A DNA stretch of 64,000 bases. Source: Fluctibacter halophilus. Lineage in GTDB: Bacteria > Pseudomonadota > Gammaproteobacteria > Enterobacterales > Alteromonadaceae. Made by a program: the position numbers and the translations under genes. Numbering within the stretch: the stretch's first letter is position 1; the number at the start of each line of letters is the position of its first letter. Shown here piece by piece: positions 38,495 to 46,164 of the stretch. The notes below the pieces were generated by a model. The model made no database searches. It was not told where the DNA came from and was given only the letters and a program-made list of their open reading frames with translations. The DNA lies in assembly GCF_020687825.1 (NCBI RefSeq), contig NZ_JAJEWP010000006.1, positions 207,343-271,342 of the forward strand, in the 5' to 3' direction.

Positions 38495-39466
38495 ATGCAA
38501 CTCGAACAGATCCGCCAGCTAGCCGACGCCGACATGCAAAGCGTCAACCAGTTGATCCAGCAACAGGTCGCCTCCGACGTGGCACTGATCAATCAACTCG
38601 GTTTCTACATCGTCAACAGTGGCGGTAAGCGTTTGCGCCCGCTGCTCACCGTGCTCGCCGCCCGTGCGGTTGGGATCCAGTCAGATCAACATCACACCCT
38701 GGCCGCGATCATTGAGTTTATTCATACCGCCACCCTGTTGCATGACGACGTGGTCGACGAATCCACCATGCGCCGGGGCCGGGAAACGGCCAACGCCGTC
38801 TTTGGTAACCAGGCCAGCGTATTGGTAGGTGACTTTTTATATACCCGATCCTTTCAGATGATGGTCAGTCTGGATCGCATGCGTGTCATGGCGATCCTGT
38901 CGGATGCCACCAACGTGATTGCCGAAGGGGAAGTGATGCAGTTGATGAACTGCAACGACCCCGACACCACCGAAGCCCGGTACATGGACGTGATCTACAG
39001 TAAGACCGCTCGACTGTTCGAAGCAGCAACCCAACTGGCAGCGGTTTTGTCCGATCAGACTCCGGCGATTGAGCAGGCCATGCAAGACTACGGCAAATAC
39101 CTGGGTACGGCATTCCAGCTGGTTGACGACATTCTCGATTACGCCGCCGATGCCGACGAGATGGGCAAGAACGTGGGTGACGATCTAGCCGAAGGTAAAC
39201 CAACATTGCCGCTGCTGTATGCCATGTGGCACGGCACGCCCGAACAGGCCGCATTGATCCGTGATGCCATCGAGCACAACAACGGCATGGATCACCTCGA
39301 TGCGATCCTTGCTGCCATGCACAGCACCGGTGCGCTGGAGTACACCAAGCAAAAGGCCTTGCAGGCCGCCCAGCAAGCCATTGATGCGCTGGCCCCCCTG
39401 CCGGAATCAGACTACAAACAAGCACTGATTGGGCTGGCACACATTTCGGTTGAACGGGCCAGCTAA
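38495..39466 (+). CDS. ispB: Octaprenyl diphosphate synthase
   Basis: Builds the ubiquinone side chain by adding isopentenyl diphosphate. Both aspartate-rich motifs are present (LLHDDVVDESTMRRGR and FQLVDDILDYAADADEMGK), with GGKRLRPLL near the start. Starting at ATG 38495 (MQLEQIRQL) gives 323 aa, the same as E. coli IspB, with AGG six bases upstream. GTG 38471 and ATG 38474 are in frame but add a non-homologous extension. Divergent from rplU-rpmA; terminator at 39487. Confidence 0.95.
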   Translation: MQLEQIRQLADADMQSVNQLIQQQVASDVALINQLGFYIVNSGGKRLRPLLTVLAARAVGIQSDQHHTLAAIIEFIHTATLLHDDVVDESTMRRGRETANAVFGNQASVLVGDFLYTRSFQMMVSLDRMRVMAILSDATNVIAEGEVMQLMNCNDPDTTEARYMDVIYSKTARLFEAATQLAAVLSDQTPAIEQAMQDYGKYLGTAFQLVDDILDYAADADEMGKNVGDDLAEGKPTLPLLYAMWHGTPEQAALIRDAIEHNNGMDHLDAILAAMHSTGALEYTKQKALQAAQQAIDALAPLPESDYKQALIGLAHISVERAS

Positions 39467-39486
39467 CGCACATTTCGCACGGTCAC

Positions 39487-39514
39487 AAAAAGCCGCCTGA
39501 GGGCGGCTTTTTTT
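39487..39514. terminator. Terminator between ispB and the convergent membrane-protein gene
   Basis: AAAAGCCGCC-TGA-GGGCGGCTTTTTTT, with A and T tracts, sits 20 bases after ispB and 5 bases before the end of the minus-strand gene, so it probably works in both directions. Confidence 0.9.
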
Positions 39515-39518
39515 ATGC

Positions 39519-40181
39519 CTATAGGTGCGCCTTGAGCCGCACTTCCGCCAGATAACAGATCGTTTTGAGCACCAGCGCGTATTGCAGGGTCAACAGACAC
39601 ACCGCCGTCGCCGGGCCAATCACCTCACGAAACACCTCAGGCTCGACATTAGACGCGATCGCAATGGCACCGGTGACGACCCCGAAAAAGCCCATCAACA
39701 GCCCGGCATTGCCCAGCACCTGAAAAAAGCGCGCCCTGGCCAACATGGCTGATTGATCTGCAACGATCTGGCCATTGAGCAGTTGAGCCAGCGCGTTGCG
39801 GGGAGTGCCGGCGGGTACCGAACACCAGGCGATCAGAATTGCCGGAGGTAATACGATCAATAAACTGGGCAGGTTAATGAACATGCTCAGACCGCCGCTG
39901 AGCCATAAACTCATCAACACCACCGCGACAATCACGGCAACCGAGATAACAAACATCATCACTCCTCGTTGGGTTTTCAGTGCAAACCGCAGTGCAATAT
40001 CCAGCACCTGCTGTAAAAGCCAGACATTGGCCGTCGCCGGATGGGTCTGGTGCTGTTGTTGATACGCTTCGGTAACATCGCCGCTGATTGCATCGTTAAG
40101 CGCATCGGGCAACGACCAGTCCAGTATCACCTGGTAGATACGTGGAAGCTGCCGTACGTGTTGAAGTTTGTGATCAGCCAT
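39519..40181 (-). CDS. Membrane protein of unknown function, PadR-linked
   Basis: A 220-aa protein with a soluble N-terminus (about 1-70), two helices (about 75-120), and two further helices late (about 155-215), which resemble MotA/TolQ-like hairpins (FFQVLGNAGLLMGFFGVVTGAIAI). I do not recognise the family. It overlaps the 3' end of the PadR regulator gene by 8 bases, so it is almost certainly the regulated partner. PadR-linked membrane proteins are often stress-induced permease-like proteins; the function here is unknown. Confidence 0.75.
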   Translation of the reverse strand: MADHKLQHVRQLPRIYQVILDWSLPDALNDAISGDVTEAYQQQHQTHPATANVWLLQQVLDIALRFALKTQRGVMMFVISVAVIVAVVLMSLWLSGGLSMFINLPSLLIVLPPAILIAWCSVPAGTPRNALAQLLNGQIVADQSAMLARARFFQVLGNAGLLMGFFGVVTGAIAIASNVEPEVFREVIGPATAVCLLTLQYALVLKTICYLAEVRLKAHL

Positions 40182-40524
40182 GTCCCGGGGCCCCTCGCAA
40201 CATATCGAGCCCTTCCGCCAGGGTGCGCAGATTACGCAGGCTGGCCTTTAATGCCGACTGGCCCTGAGCGGTGACCGAATAGTACTTCTTCGCCCTGCCG
40301 CCGCGCTGCGCAGTGGCTTCACCCATCTGACTTGTCACCAGCCCCTTGTCTTCCAGACGCGCCAGGGTGGTGTACAGGGCACCGATGGCCACATCCCGAT
40401 GTATCTGCGCTAACAGGGTCTGGCGTATCTCCACGCCATAGCTGCGATTGCCAACCCGCAGAATGCTTAGCAATACGGTCTGCTCAAATTCACCCAACGG
40501 GCGCTGTTGTGTGTCCATGTCCAC
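40174..40524 (-). CDS. PadR family transcriptional regulator
   Basis: A 116-aa winged-helix repressor. The PadR signature is clear: LGEFEQTVLLSILRVGNRSYGVEIRQTL, then GALYTTLARLEDKGLVTSQMG and the wing AQRGGRAKKYYSVTAQGQSAL. The C-terminal dimerisation helix is short. It precedes and overlaps the membrane-protein gene at 39519-40181 in a two-gene operon. Two ACTA(C)-centred palindromes upstream (40539-40585) are likely operators for autoregulation. Confidence 0.92.
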   Translation of the reverse strand: MDMDTQQRPLGEFEQTVLLSILRVGNRSYGVEIRQTLLAQIHRDVAIGALYTTLARLEDKGLVTSQMGEATAQRGGRAKKYYSVTAQGQSALKASLRNLRTLAEGLDMLRGAPGHG

Positions 40525-40538
40525 TCCACCTCATTTCA

Positions 40539-40585
40539 ACTACAATTTAGTACAAATAAAGAACCGATTACAACTACTTTGTAGT
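40539..40585 (-). promoter_or_regulatory. Twin palindromes upstream of the PadR gene
   Basis: ACTACAATTTAGT (40539-40551) and ACTACTTTGTAGT (40573-40585) share ACTA/TAGT half-sites and start 15 bases upstream of the PadR start codon at 40524. The spacing between centres (34 bases, about three helical turns) suits cooperative repressor binding. Confidence 0.55.
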
Positions 40586-40687
40586 AGTATCAATAATCGC
40601 GACGTTGGCAGACTTGGTCGCAATTCCACCCACGCAGGTCGTACTGGTCTACACTTGTAGCACCCCGACTACCACAGGATTGGTTAC

Positions 40688-42145
40688 ATGGCCGACGCTC
40701 CCGTACTGCCGATTAAGTTTGATAGCACCTCCAACGGCGAATTCGTTCCACCTACCCTCAGCCAGCGTGAACAACAGATCAACGCGCTGGCACAGGACAC
40801 CCTCGATACCAATGCGCGCCACCTGGGGCTGTCACGGCGACAGTTTTTGCTCACCAGCAGTGCTGCGGCGGCTACCCTGTTGTGTGCCAATCAGGTCAAC
40901 GCCGCCCATGGCCTGACCGGCGGTTTCTATGCGCTGGCGTCAGACAGTGGCGTGGAGACCGGGCTTGCCGATCAGACCCTGCAGGGGGACGAGTTTATCT
41001 TTGACATTCAGGGCCATTTCGTCGACCCCAACGGTCGCTGGCTGAACAGCGTACCCGATGGCGCCAGACCCTTTTCCGGCCTGCCCAATGCGGCCTGTGG
41101 ACTGGCCGACGCGCCGGGCGAGCGCAGTTATCTGCAATGCCTGGGGCCGGAGCAATTTCTGAAAGATGTGTTTATGGACAGCGACACCCAGATGATGGTG
41201 TTGTCGTTTGTGCCGTCCCGTCGCGAGTCAGAACCGCTGACCATCGAAGAAGCCGATGCCACCCGCCAGATCGTTGAATCACTGGACGGCGATCATCGCT
41301 TATTGTTGCACGGGCGAGTTAACCCCAATCAGGATGGTGATTTGCAGGGCATGGATGAACTGGCAGAACGCTGGAAGGTCAGCGCGTGGAAAACCTACAC
41401 CCAGTGGGGACCGAGCGGTCAGGGGTTCTACCTGGACGATGACGTCGGTCTGGCCTTTATCGAAAATGCCCGCCGCCTGGGGGTCAACAACATCTGCATC
41501 CACAAGGGGATCCCGTTTGGGGCGCAGTCCTATGAGCACAGCCTGTGTACGGATATCGGTCGTGTGGCAAAACGCTTTCCCGACGTCAACTTCATCATCT
41601 ACCACAGCGGTTTCGATCCCCAGGTCACCGAGACCGCCTACGCCCCGGATGCCAACAAAGCCGGCGTCGATTCACTGGTCACCTCTCTGCTGGAAAACGG
41701 CATCGCACCGAACAGCAACGTGTATGCCGAGCTGGGCTCAACCTGGCGGTTCGTGATGCGTCACCCGGAGCAGGCCGCTCATTTGCTCGGTAAGCTGCTT
41801 AAATACGTCGGTCATGACAATGTACTGTGGGGCACCGACAGCATCTGGTATGGGTCGCCACAGGATCAGATACAGGCCTTCCGCGCCTTTCAGATCAGCG
41901 AGGCATTTCAGCAACAACATGGTTATCCGGCACTCACCGCCGAGTTAAAGCGTAAAGTGTTCGGCCTCAACGCCACGGTGCCCTACAAGGTCGATACGCC
42001 CAAGATCAGTGCACAGCTACAGCGCGATAACATTGCCCGCTCACGGGCCAACTATGCCAACAACCCGCAACCCCATTTTCAAACCTACGGGCCAAAAACA
42101 CGGCGTGAATTTCTCAATCTGATGCGTTGGGAACAGCAGGGATAA
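40688..42145 (+). CDS. Tat-exported amidohydrolase family protein
   Basis: A 485-aa protein. A twin-arginine signal (LSRRQFLLTSSAAAATLL, about 50-68) sits unusually deep, after a 48-residue N-terminal segment. The rest is an amidohydrolase-2 TIM barrel: FDIQGHFVDPNGRW (metal His), IHKGIPFGAQSYEH, FIIYHSGFD and LWGTDSIWYGSP near the end. Substrates of such proteins are varied (decarboxylation or hydrolysis of carboxylated rings), so the reaction is unassigned. It stands alone, followed by an inverted repeat at 42154-42175. Confidence 0.85.
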   Translation: MADAPVLPIKFDSTSNGEFVPPTLSQREQQINALAQDTLDTNARHLGLSRRQFLLTSSAAAATLLCANQVNAAHGLTGGFYALASDSGVETGLADQTLQGDEFIFDIQGHFVDPNGRWLNSVPDGARPFSGLPNAACGLADAPGERSYLQCLGPEQFLKDVFMDSDTQMMVLSFVPSRRESEPLTIEEADATRQIVESLDGDHRLLLHGRVNPNQDGDLQGMDELAERWKVSAWKTYTQWGPSGQGFYLDDDVGLAFIENARRLGVNNICIHKGIPFGAQSYEHSLCTDIGRVAKRFPDVNFIIYHSGFDPQVTETAYAPDANKAGVDSLVTSLLENGIAPNSNVYAELGSTWRFVMRHPEQAAHLLGKLLKYVGHDNVLWGTDSIWYGSPQDQIQAFRAFQISEAFQQQHGYPALTAELKRKVFGLNATVPYKVDTPKISAQLQRDNIARSRANYANNPQPHFQTYGPKTRREFLNLMRWEQQG

Positions 42146-42153
42146 AGCGAAAA

Positions 42154-42175
42154 CGCCCCCGACGACGCGGGGGCG
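42154..42175. terminator. GC-rich hairpin between convergent genes
   Basis: CGCCCCCG/CGGGGGCG with a 6-base loop between the amidohydrolase stop and the end of the DUF4785-like gene. No T-run follows on plus; AAAACG precedes it, giving a short T-run on minus. Confidence 0.5.
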
Positions 42176-42182
42176 GGCATGA

Positions 42183-42881
42183 TTAGCGCAGATCATCCCG
42201 TAGCGGACGATCCACCAGGCGTACAGGTGCAGATTGCTGCTCCAGCAACGCCAGTTGCTTCTGATCAAACAGACGTAAATGGCGCAGTGCATAAGGCGCC
42301 TGCAAACCACGCTGGGCCAGCAGTTCGCCATCAAACGGCATCACCAGTTCGCTGCGACCGCTGTTCAGGCTTTGGGCCACATGGGTTTCCATCGCCGGTA
42401 CCAGCGCGCCTTTGGCGTTGGTCGCGTACAGCACCGCGCGGGCTTCGAACCGACTCGGCGTGTTCACATCCACCTGCACCAGCGCACGGGGCTCGGCGCC
42501 CTGAACCAGTTGGGTGTCTGCCAGTGATGCGGTGGGTTGCCCGACACCGAAGGCCACTTTGGCCGAACGGCGAACGTTCAGACCATCCTGCTCGGTACGC
42601 ACATCGACCCACACTTCCTGCAGTCCGTGGATAGGTGCCGGCAAAGACGCCATGGCCTCAGGCTGGATCACCCACTGTCCCTGCTCGGCGCGCACTGTCA
42701 ATGGGATCACCCGCTGATCGCTGGTACGCAGCTCAGCACTGATCTGATCCCCGTCCAGAGCCCGTTCCTTGTCATTAAACATCAGGGTGATGTTACCCAG
42801 CCGATCCGCCTTGGGTGTCAGCGCCGTATCGCTCTGCTTTAAGCGCAAGGCGTAAGCCGAGCGTGGCTCTTTGACAGTCAC
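42183..42881 (-). pseudogene. C-terminal part of a split DUF4785-like protein
   Basis: A 232-residue frame with beta-rich repeats (LGNITLMFNDKERALDGDQISAELRT, IHGLQEVWVDVRTEQDG) that continues where the preceding frame ends. It begins at GTG 42881, overlapping the preceding TGA by GTGA, but has no signal peptide, whereas its neighbour has one and no C-terminal domain. Joining VV* and TVKEPRSAYALRL would give about 386 aa, the expected size for a DUF4785 protein. This suggests a frameshift (real or a sequencing error in the GT-rich GTGTGGTGTGAC tract). Two coupled genes or programmed frameshifting cannot be excluded. Confidence 0.6.
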
Positions 42882-43342
42882 ACCACACGCTGATCATCTG
42901 CCAGGGTCTGATGGGAGCGCAGCAACAACGTGCCCGGCAGGGCATCATCGCGGCTTTGCATCGCCACGGCATTGCCATACAGGCCAACGTTGGCCAGCGA
43001 GTCAGCCGAGAACCGGCGTGCCGCCATGTCGCTGCCGTCTTTGCTGGTCAGGTACAGCTGGTCTACGGCCAGCGCACGACTGGCCTGTTGCTCACCGTCA
43101 ACACTGACCAGGATCATCGCCCCTGGTGCGGTGGTGTGCAGGCTGACCCCTTTGCGAAGGGCCTTGCCGGTGGTGGTGAACCAGTAGGCCTGGCTGTCCA
43201 GTTGATGGGACTTTTGCATACTCAGCGCCGCATCCGGCGCCAGGGCAAAACTGAAATGGGTGTAATCACCACTCGCCTGCGCCGTACTGGCGGCCACCAA
43301 GAGCAGCCCGGTCAGCCATTGGGTTAATCGGTTATGTTTCAT
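42878..43342 (-). pseudogene. N-terminal part of a split DUF4785-like secreted protein
   Basis: A 154-residue frame with a signal peptide (about 1-23, LTGLLLVAASTAQASG), then a domain containing DYTHFSFALAPDAALSM and GVSLHTTAPGAMILVSVDG. It ends at a TGA inside a GT-rich tract where the next frame takes over without gap. It lies directly downstream of the secreted lipase gene (9 bases), so the intact protein was probably a lipase-associated exported factor. If the break is genuine, the exported piece is a truncated domain. Confidence 0.6.
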
Positions 43343-43351
43343 GGCGACCTC

Positions 43352-44233
43352 CTAAACGTCGTTGCGCAGTTGTCTGTCCAGGCCGAAACAGGCCCGACGG
43401 GATTGTTGGTGACTCAGCGGCTCGCTGCCACGGGTGCGTTGCTTGTCGCGGAACCACACACTGCCCGCCGCTTCCTGTGAGCTGCATTCCAGGAAACCAT
43501 CCGAACAACTGGCCAGCCAGTTCTGGGTGAACTCCAGGCCCACCTGGTTCTGGTAGCCGCCGCAATAGCTGTCGCTGTCCCAGATGGCCGATTCGACATC
43601 CGTACCAACCACCGATTTGAAATTCACCGGTAATCCGGGACGGCCACTGGTGCCGTACAGATAGTTGGCGTTGTAATACGCCATCCAGCTGACCTGTTGC
43701 TGCTTGACGGCATTGCTGCCATAGCCCAGCAACCAGCCCAGGCTGGTTTCGAAGGTGTTGCCATTGATCACCGCATCGGCCAACGGCGTACCGGCGCTCG
43801 ACGGTGCCAGCGCGGTGACATTGACGATGCGTTGAATGATGGCCGGGAAACGGCTGTCATAGGTGGGGTTAGACAGGATCCAACGCATCATGTTGCCACC
43901 GTGGGAGTGGGTGATGACGTACATCTGGGTGATGTTTTGCTGCTGGATAAACTGGGTCATCTGGTCGGCCACACAACCGGTGGCGCGACTGTCCCACATG
44001 TATTGTTCAAAGTCGCAGTTGATCACCGCATAACGTGACGGCGTGGACGTGCCCTGCATCACGGACTGGGTGAACTCCCGTGTCCAGTAGTCGTCTTCCG
44101 CGTCGGTCTGAGAGCCGGTGCCATGCATAAACACGACCCCGTAATTGGCCAGTGCATGAGCACTGCCCAAACCTATCAACAACAGAATGCTGCTGACCCG
44201 CTTCAACCAGCGGGCAAGTGTGAGTGTTGCCAT
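43352..44233 (-). CDS. Secreted alpha/beta-hydrolase, lipase-like
   Basis: A 293-aa exported hydrolase. Signal peptide about 1-29 (ILLLIGLGSAHALA). The nucleophile elbow is THSHGGNMM (GHSxG-like, serine about 109), the oxyanion region VVFMHGTGSQTDAED, and a later Asp/His set (GTDVESAIWDSDSYCGG) is plausible. Several cysteines could form disulfides (CDFEQYMWDSRATGCVAD; SYCGG; ASCSDGFLECSS), typical of extracellular enzymes. The next gene (split DUF4785-like) is 9 bases away. Substrate (triacylglycerol or another ester) is unproven. Confidence 0.85.
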   Translation of the reverse strand: MATLTLARWLKRVSSILLLIGLGSAHALANYGVVFMHGTGSQTDAEDDYWTREFTQSVMQGTSTPSRYAVINCDFEQYMWDSRATGCVADQMTQFIQQQNITQMYVITHSHGGNMMRWILSNPTYDSRFPAIIQRIVNVTALAPSSAGTPLADAVINGNTFETSLGWLLGYGSNAVKQQQVSWMAYYNANYLYGTSGRPGLPVNFKSVVGTDVESAIWDSDSYCGGYQNQVGLEFTQNWLASCSDGFLECSSQEAAGSVWFRDKQRTRGSEPLSHQQSRRACFGLDRQLRNDV

Positions 44234-44861
44234 AGTATTGCCTTTATTCTTATGTGTTTCCTAGATGAAAACAGTGAATTGTAGGGTGTGCGCGGTAAAA
44301 ATTATGACCGCACGAAATGTAAAATAATTGTTAAGGAAGCATTTGTAAAGTGGTTGGACGTCTGAAGTCCGATCAGTTCACAAAAACGTCATCTGAGCAC
44401 ATCGCGATTTCAAACGAGAGATTGGGGCAAGAGTTGTGAAACGGGCGGTTAGTGCCAGATGGGGACATTTATGTCGGGTCGCCGACAGCGACCAGAGGGC
44501 GCAGTGTGACGCCCTCTGGACTCCCCGCAGCCCGTATCGCGAAAAACGTTCAACAGCTAGCCAGGCAAGGTGTCACCGTACCCAAAAATGAATCCCGCAT
44601 CTTCGCTACTGCCTCGACCTCCTGTCTCGGCTGTCACCTTGCTGTTCTGGCTATCTGCTGAACTTCGCTAGAGCGGGCAGTAAGGCTCTGAATACGCAGT
44701 GGAGGTGAGTGTTAGCTATGTGCCAGTAGTGGACGGTGGTGATTGGAAGTTTGAAAGATGGCTTAGTACGTAAAGTAGACATTGTGACCTTTTCCCATGA
44801 AAACACAGAATATGTTTTTTCATGGGAAACGGGTGTTACTATGAAGTCTCAGTAATAAGCT
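44234..44861. other. Non-coding stretch upstream of the integron cassette
   Basis: About 630 bases without a convincing gene. It holds the lipase promoter region, a GTGCGCGGT/ACCGCAC inverted repeat near 44289-44314, three stacked hairpins (44464-44519), and an inverted repeat TTTCCCATGAAAA/TTTTTCATGGGAAA at about 44794-44830 just before the cassette boundary. A 69-codon frame (44452-44661) has no family likeness. Confidence 0.6.
44464..44519. repeat. Three consecutive perfect hairpins
   Basis: GACAT-TT-ATGTC (44464-44475), GGTCGC-CGACA-GCGACC (44477-44493) and CCAGAGGGCG-CAGTGTGA-CGCCCTCTGG (44492-44519) follow one another without spacing; the last two share two bases. No T-run follows. This looks like a structured RNA remnant or dispersed repeat rather than a simple terminator. 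Confidence 0.65.
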
Positions 44862-44868
44862 GTTAGGT
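44862..44868 (+). other. Integron core site (R' GTTAGGT) at the cassette's left boundary
   Basis: GTTAGGT fits the GTTRRRY core where cassette insertion occurs, 6 bases before the cassette gene start. The surrounding AGCTGTTAGGTATACC is mirrored by GGTATACCTAACAAGCT at the other end of the gene. Confidence 0.65.
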
Positions 44869-44874
44869 ATACCA

Positions 44875-45183
44875 TTGAATCAAGTAGAACTCGGCACATT
44901 GATGCATTTAATCAAAAAAGTAGATTCCATGAAGAATAGAGTTCTACCAAATGATTACATTGAATCCGAAGCCAATGAAGCTGATGCAGATTTAGCCGAA
45001 GACTTTAATCGTCTAAATCTTCTAAATACGAATTTAAGGGCGGCAATTCAGAGTGGGGATATAAAACGTGCAGAGTTACTTCTTGCCGAAGTAATAGCAT
45101 TAGTATCGGGTATCGAAGGTTTATTTAGAAACGTTGCTGACGACGCCAGAGATGTTTTAAAAGGTGTGTATAGGTATACCTAA
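44875..45183 (+). CDS. Integron cassette protein of unknown function
   Basis: A 102-aa, acidic, largely helical protein with no signal or membrane segment (LMHLIKKVDSMKNRVL, ADADLAEDFNRLNLLN, IKRAELLLAEVIALVSGIEG). It starts at TTG 44875, immediately after the core site, and its TAA stop lies inside the attC, exactly as in classical gene cassettes; ATG 44902 is the alternative start. Base composition is clearly more AT-rich than its neighbours, supporting transfer. I know no homologue. Confidence 0.75.
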   Translation: MNQVELGTLMHLIKKVDSMKNRVLPNDYIESEANEADADLAEDFNRLNLLNTNLRAAIQSGDIKRAELLLAEVIALVSGIEGLFRNVADDARDVLKGVYRYT

Positions 45184-45278
45184 CAAGCTGTTTAACAAGG
45201 ACAAAATACAGTTGGTTTTTTGCTCCTCCGTCGCTAATTTTAACCAACTATATTTTGCCCATTAACAGGGCGTTGACT
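45178..45278 (+). other. attC recombination site (101 bp)
   Basis: Begins with ACCTAAC (RYYYAAC) and ends with GTTGACT (GTTRRRY with one mismatch). The arms fold: GACAAAATACAGTTGG near the left pairs with CCAACTATATTTTGCCC on the right, and CTGTTTAAC pairs with ATTAACAG, around a loop containing GCTCCTCCGTCGCTAATTTT. Architecture and sequence match marine gammaproteobacterial attC sites. It defines the cassette 44862-45272. No integrase is in view. Confidence 0.88.
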
Positions 45279-45404
45279 GTCCGCTCTTTGTCTTGAGCAG
45301 ATCTACACAACTGAAGAAACCAAGGTCCACTACTCGCACTCAGCAGACTGCCGTGTTGAGCAATGTTGGCTTGTAAATTCGTCGTATGCCTCCATATCAG
45401 CACC

Positions 45405-45752
45405 ATGAACATGAGCCGAGCGCCGTTACAGTGGACCACCCTGCTGTCAGCATTGTTGCTGATGGTTGCGGTGCAAGTGTCGCTGGTCACTACCACCCGA
45501 CAGGCACAGGCACCGAACACGGTGTCAGTGGCTTCTCCACCGGCACAGTTATCAGCCCCGCGACTGCAGGCGCTGTGCCACCACAACGAACAGCCACTTG
45601 CGACGTTGCCTGTATCAACGTTCGCCAGCACAACAACACCGGTCATTGCCAAGCTGCCTCGACATCCGTGGCCGATACAAAGTCGGCTGAATCGCCTCTT
45701 CAGCCTGGTGTCCTGCGCCTATTTTAAGAGCGCACTGCGCCACAGCTCCTGA
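45405..45752 (+). CDS. Hypothetical small membrane or secreted protein
   Basis: A 115-aa frame starting at ATG 45405 (MNMSRAPLQW) with a hydrophobic segment (about 11-30, TLLSALLLMVAVQVSLVTTT) and a Pro/Ser/Thr/Ala-rich remainder containing single Cys and His residues (LCHHNEQP, VSCAYFKS). The signal-like start and position ahead of another small membrane gene favour a real gene, but a competing plus frame overlaps it and no family is recognised. Confidence 0.4.
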   Translation: MNMSRAPLQWTTLLSALLLMVAVQVSLVTTTRQAQAPNTVSVASPPAQLSAPRLQALCHHNEQPLATLPVSTFASTTTPVIAKLPRHPWPIQSRLNRLFSLVSCAYFKSALRHSS

Positions 45753-45809
45753 CGCACGACACAACGTCCCGGTCTGGGCCGGGTTCACTCGTTTCAGGAG
45801 ATCAATACT

Positions 45810-46067
45810 ATGCATCCTTTACAGGACGTCCTCCTGCCACTGTTGGTGTGGCTGGGATTTGTCGTGGTGATCGGCTTTTTTGCCCTCATGTACCGCTGGG
45901 CCCGTGCTCAGAAAGGTGCAGCAATGGCATTTGGCATGTTTGTGCAGATGTTTCTGCCCGACCCCAATGTGCAGAAAACCATTGCCATCGTGGTGGAAGC
46001 CAAGGCCGAAGACAAACAGAAAAAGCCCTCGGCACAGACCAGCGCCGATGATCACGATGTGACTTAA
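45810..46067 (+). CDS. Small single-helix membrane protein
   Basis: An 85-aa protein: one strong transmembrane helix (about 8-30, LPLLVWLGFVVVIGFFALMY), a basic patch (RWARAQKG), a further hydrophobic stretch (AMAFGMFVQMFLPDP) and a charged tail rich in Lys, Glu and Asp. The ribosome site CAGGAGATCAATACT before ATG 45810 is good. It lies 97 bases before the PH-domain gene in the same direction. Function unknown. Confidence 0.72.
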   Translation: MHPLQDVLLPLLVWLGFVVVIGFFALMYRWARAQKGAAMAFGMFVQMFLPDPNVQKTIAIVVEAKAEDKQKKPSAQTSADDHDVT

Positions 46068-46164
46068 CCACCATTTGCGACAACAAGAACAGAGGCACAG
46101 CATCAAGCCTCTGTTCCTTTTCGTCGGTCATGCTAAGCTGGGCAAAAAAAGTAAGGACACGATC

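Noticed and set aside
44452..44661. 69-codon frame after the three hairpins
   Set aside because: Begins within the hairpin cluster, no ribosome site, no family likeness.
44794..44830. Inverted repeat TTTCCCATGAAAA considered as another attC
   Set aside because: No matching RYYYAAC box at the left side within normal attC length; only the right GTTAGGT box fits.
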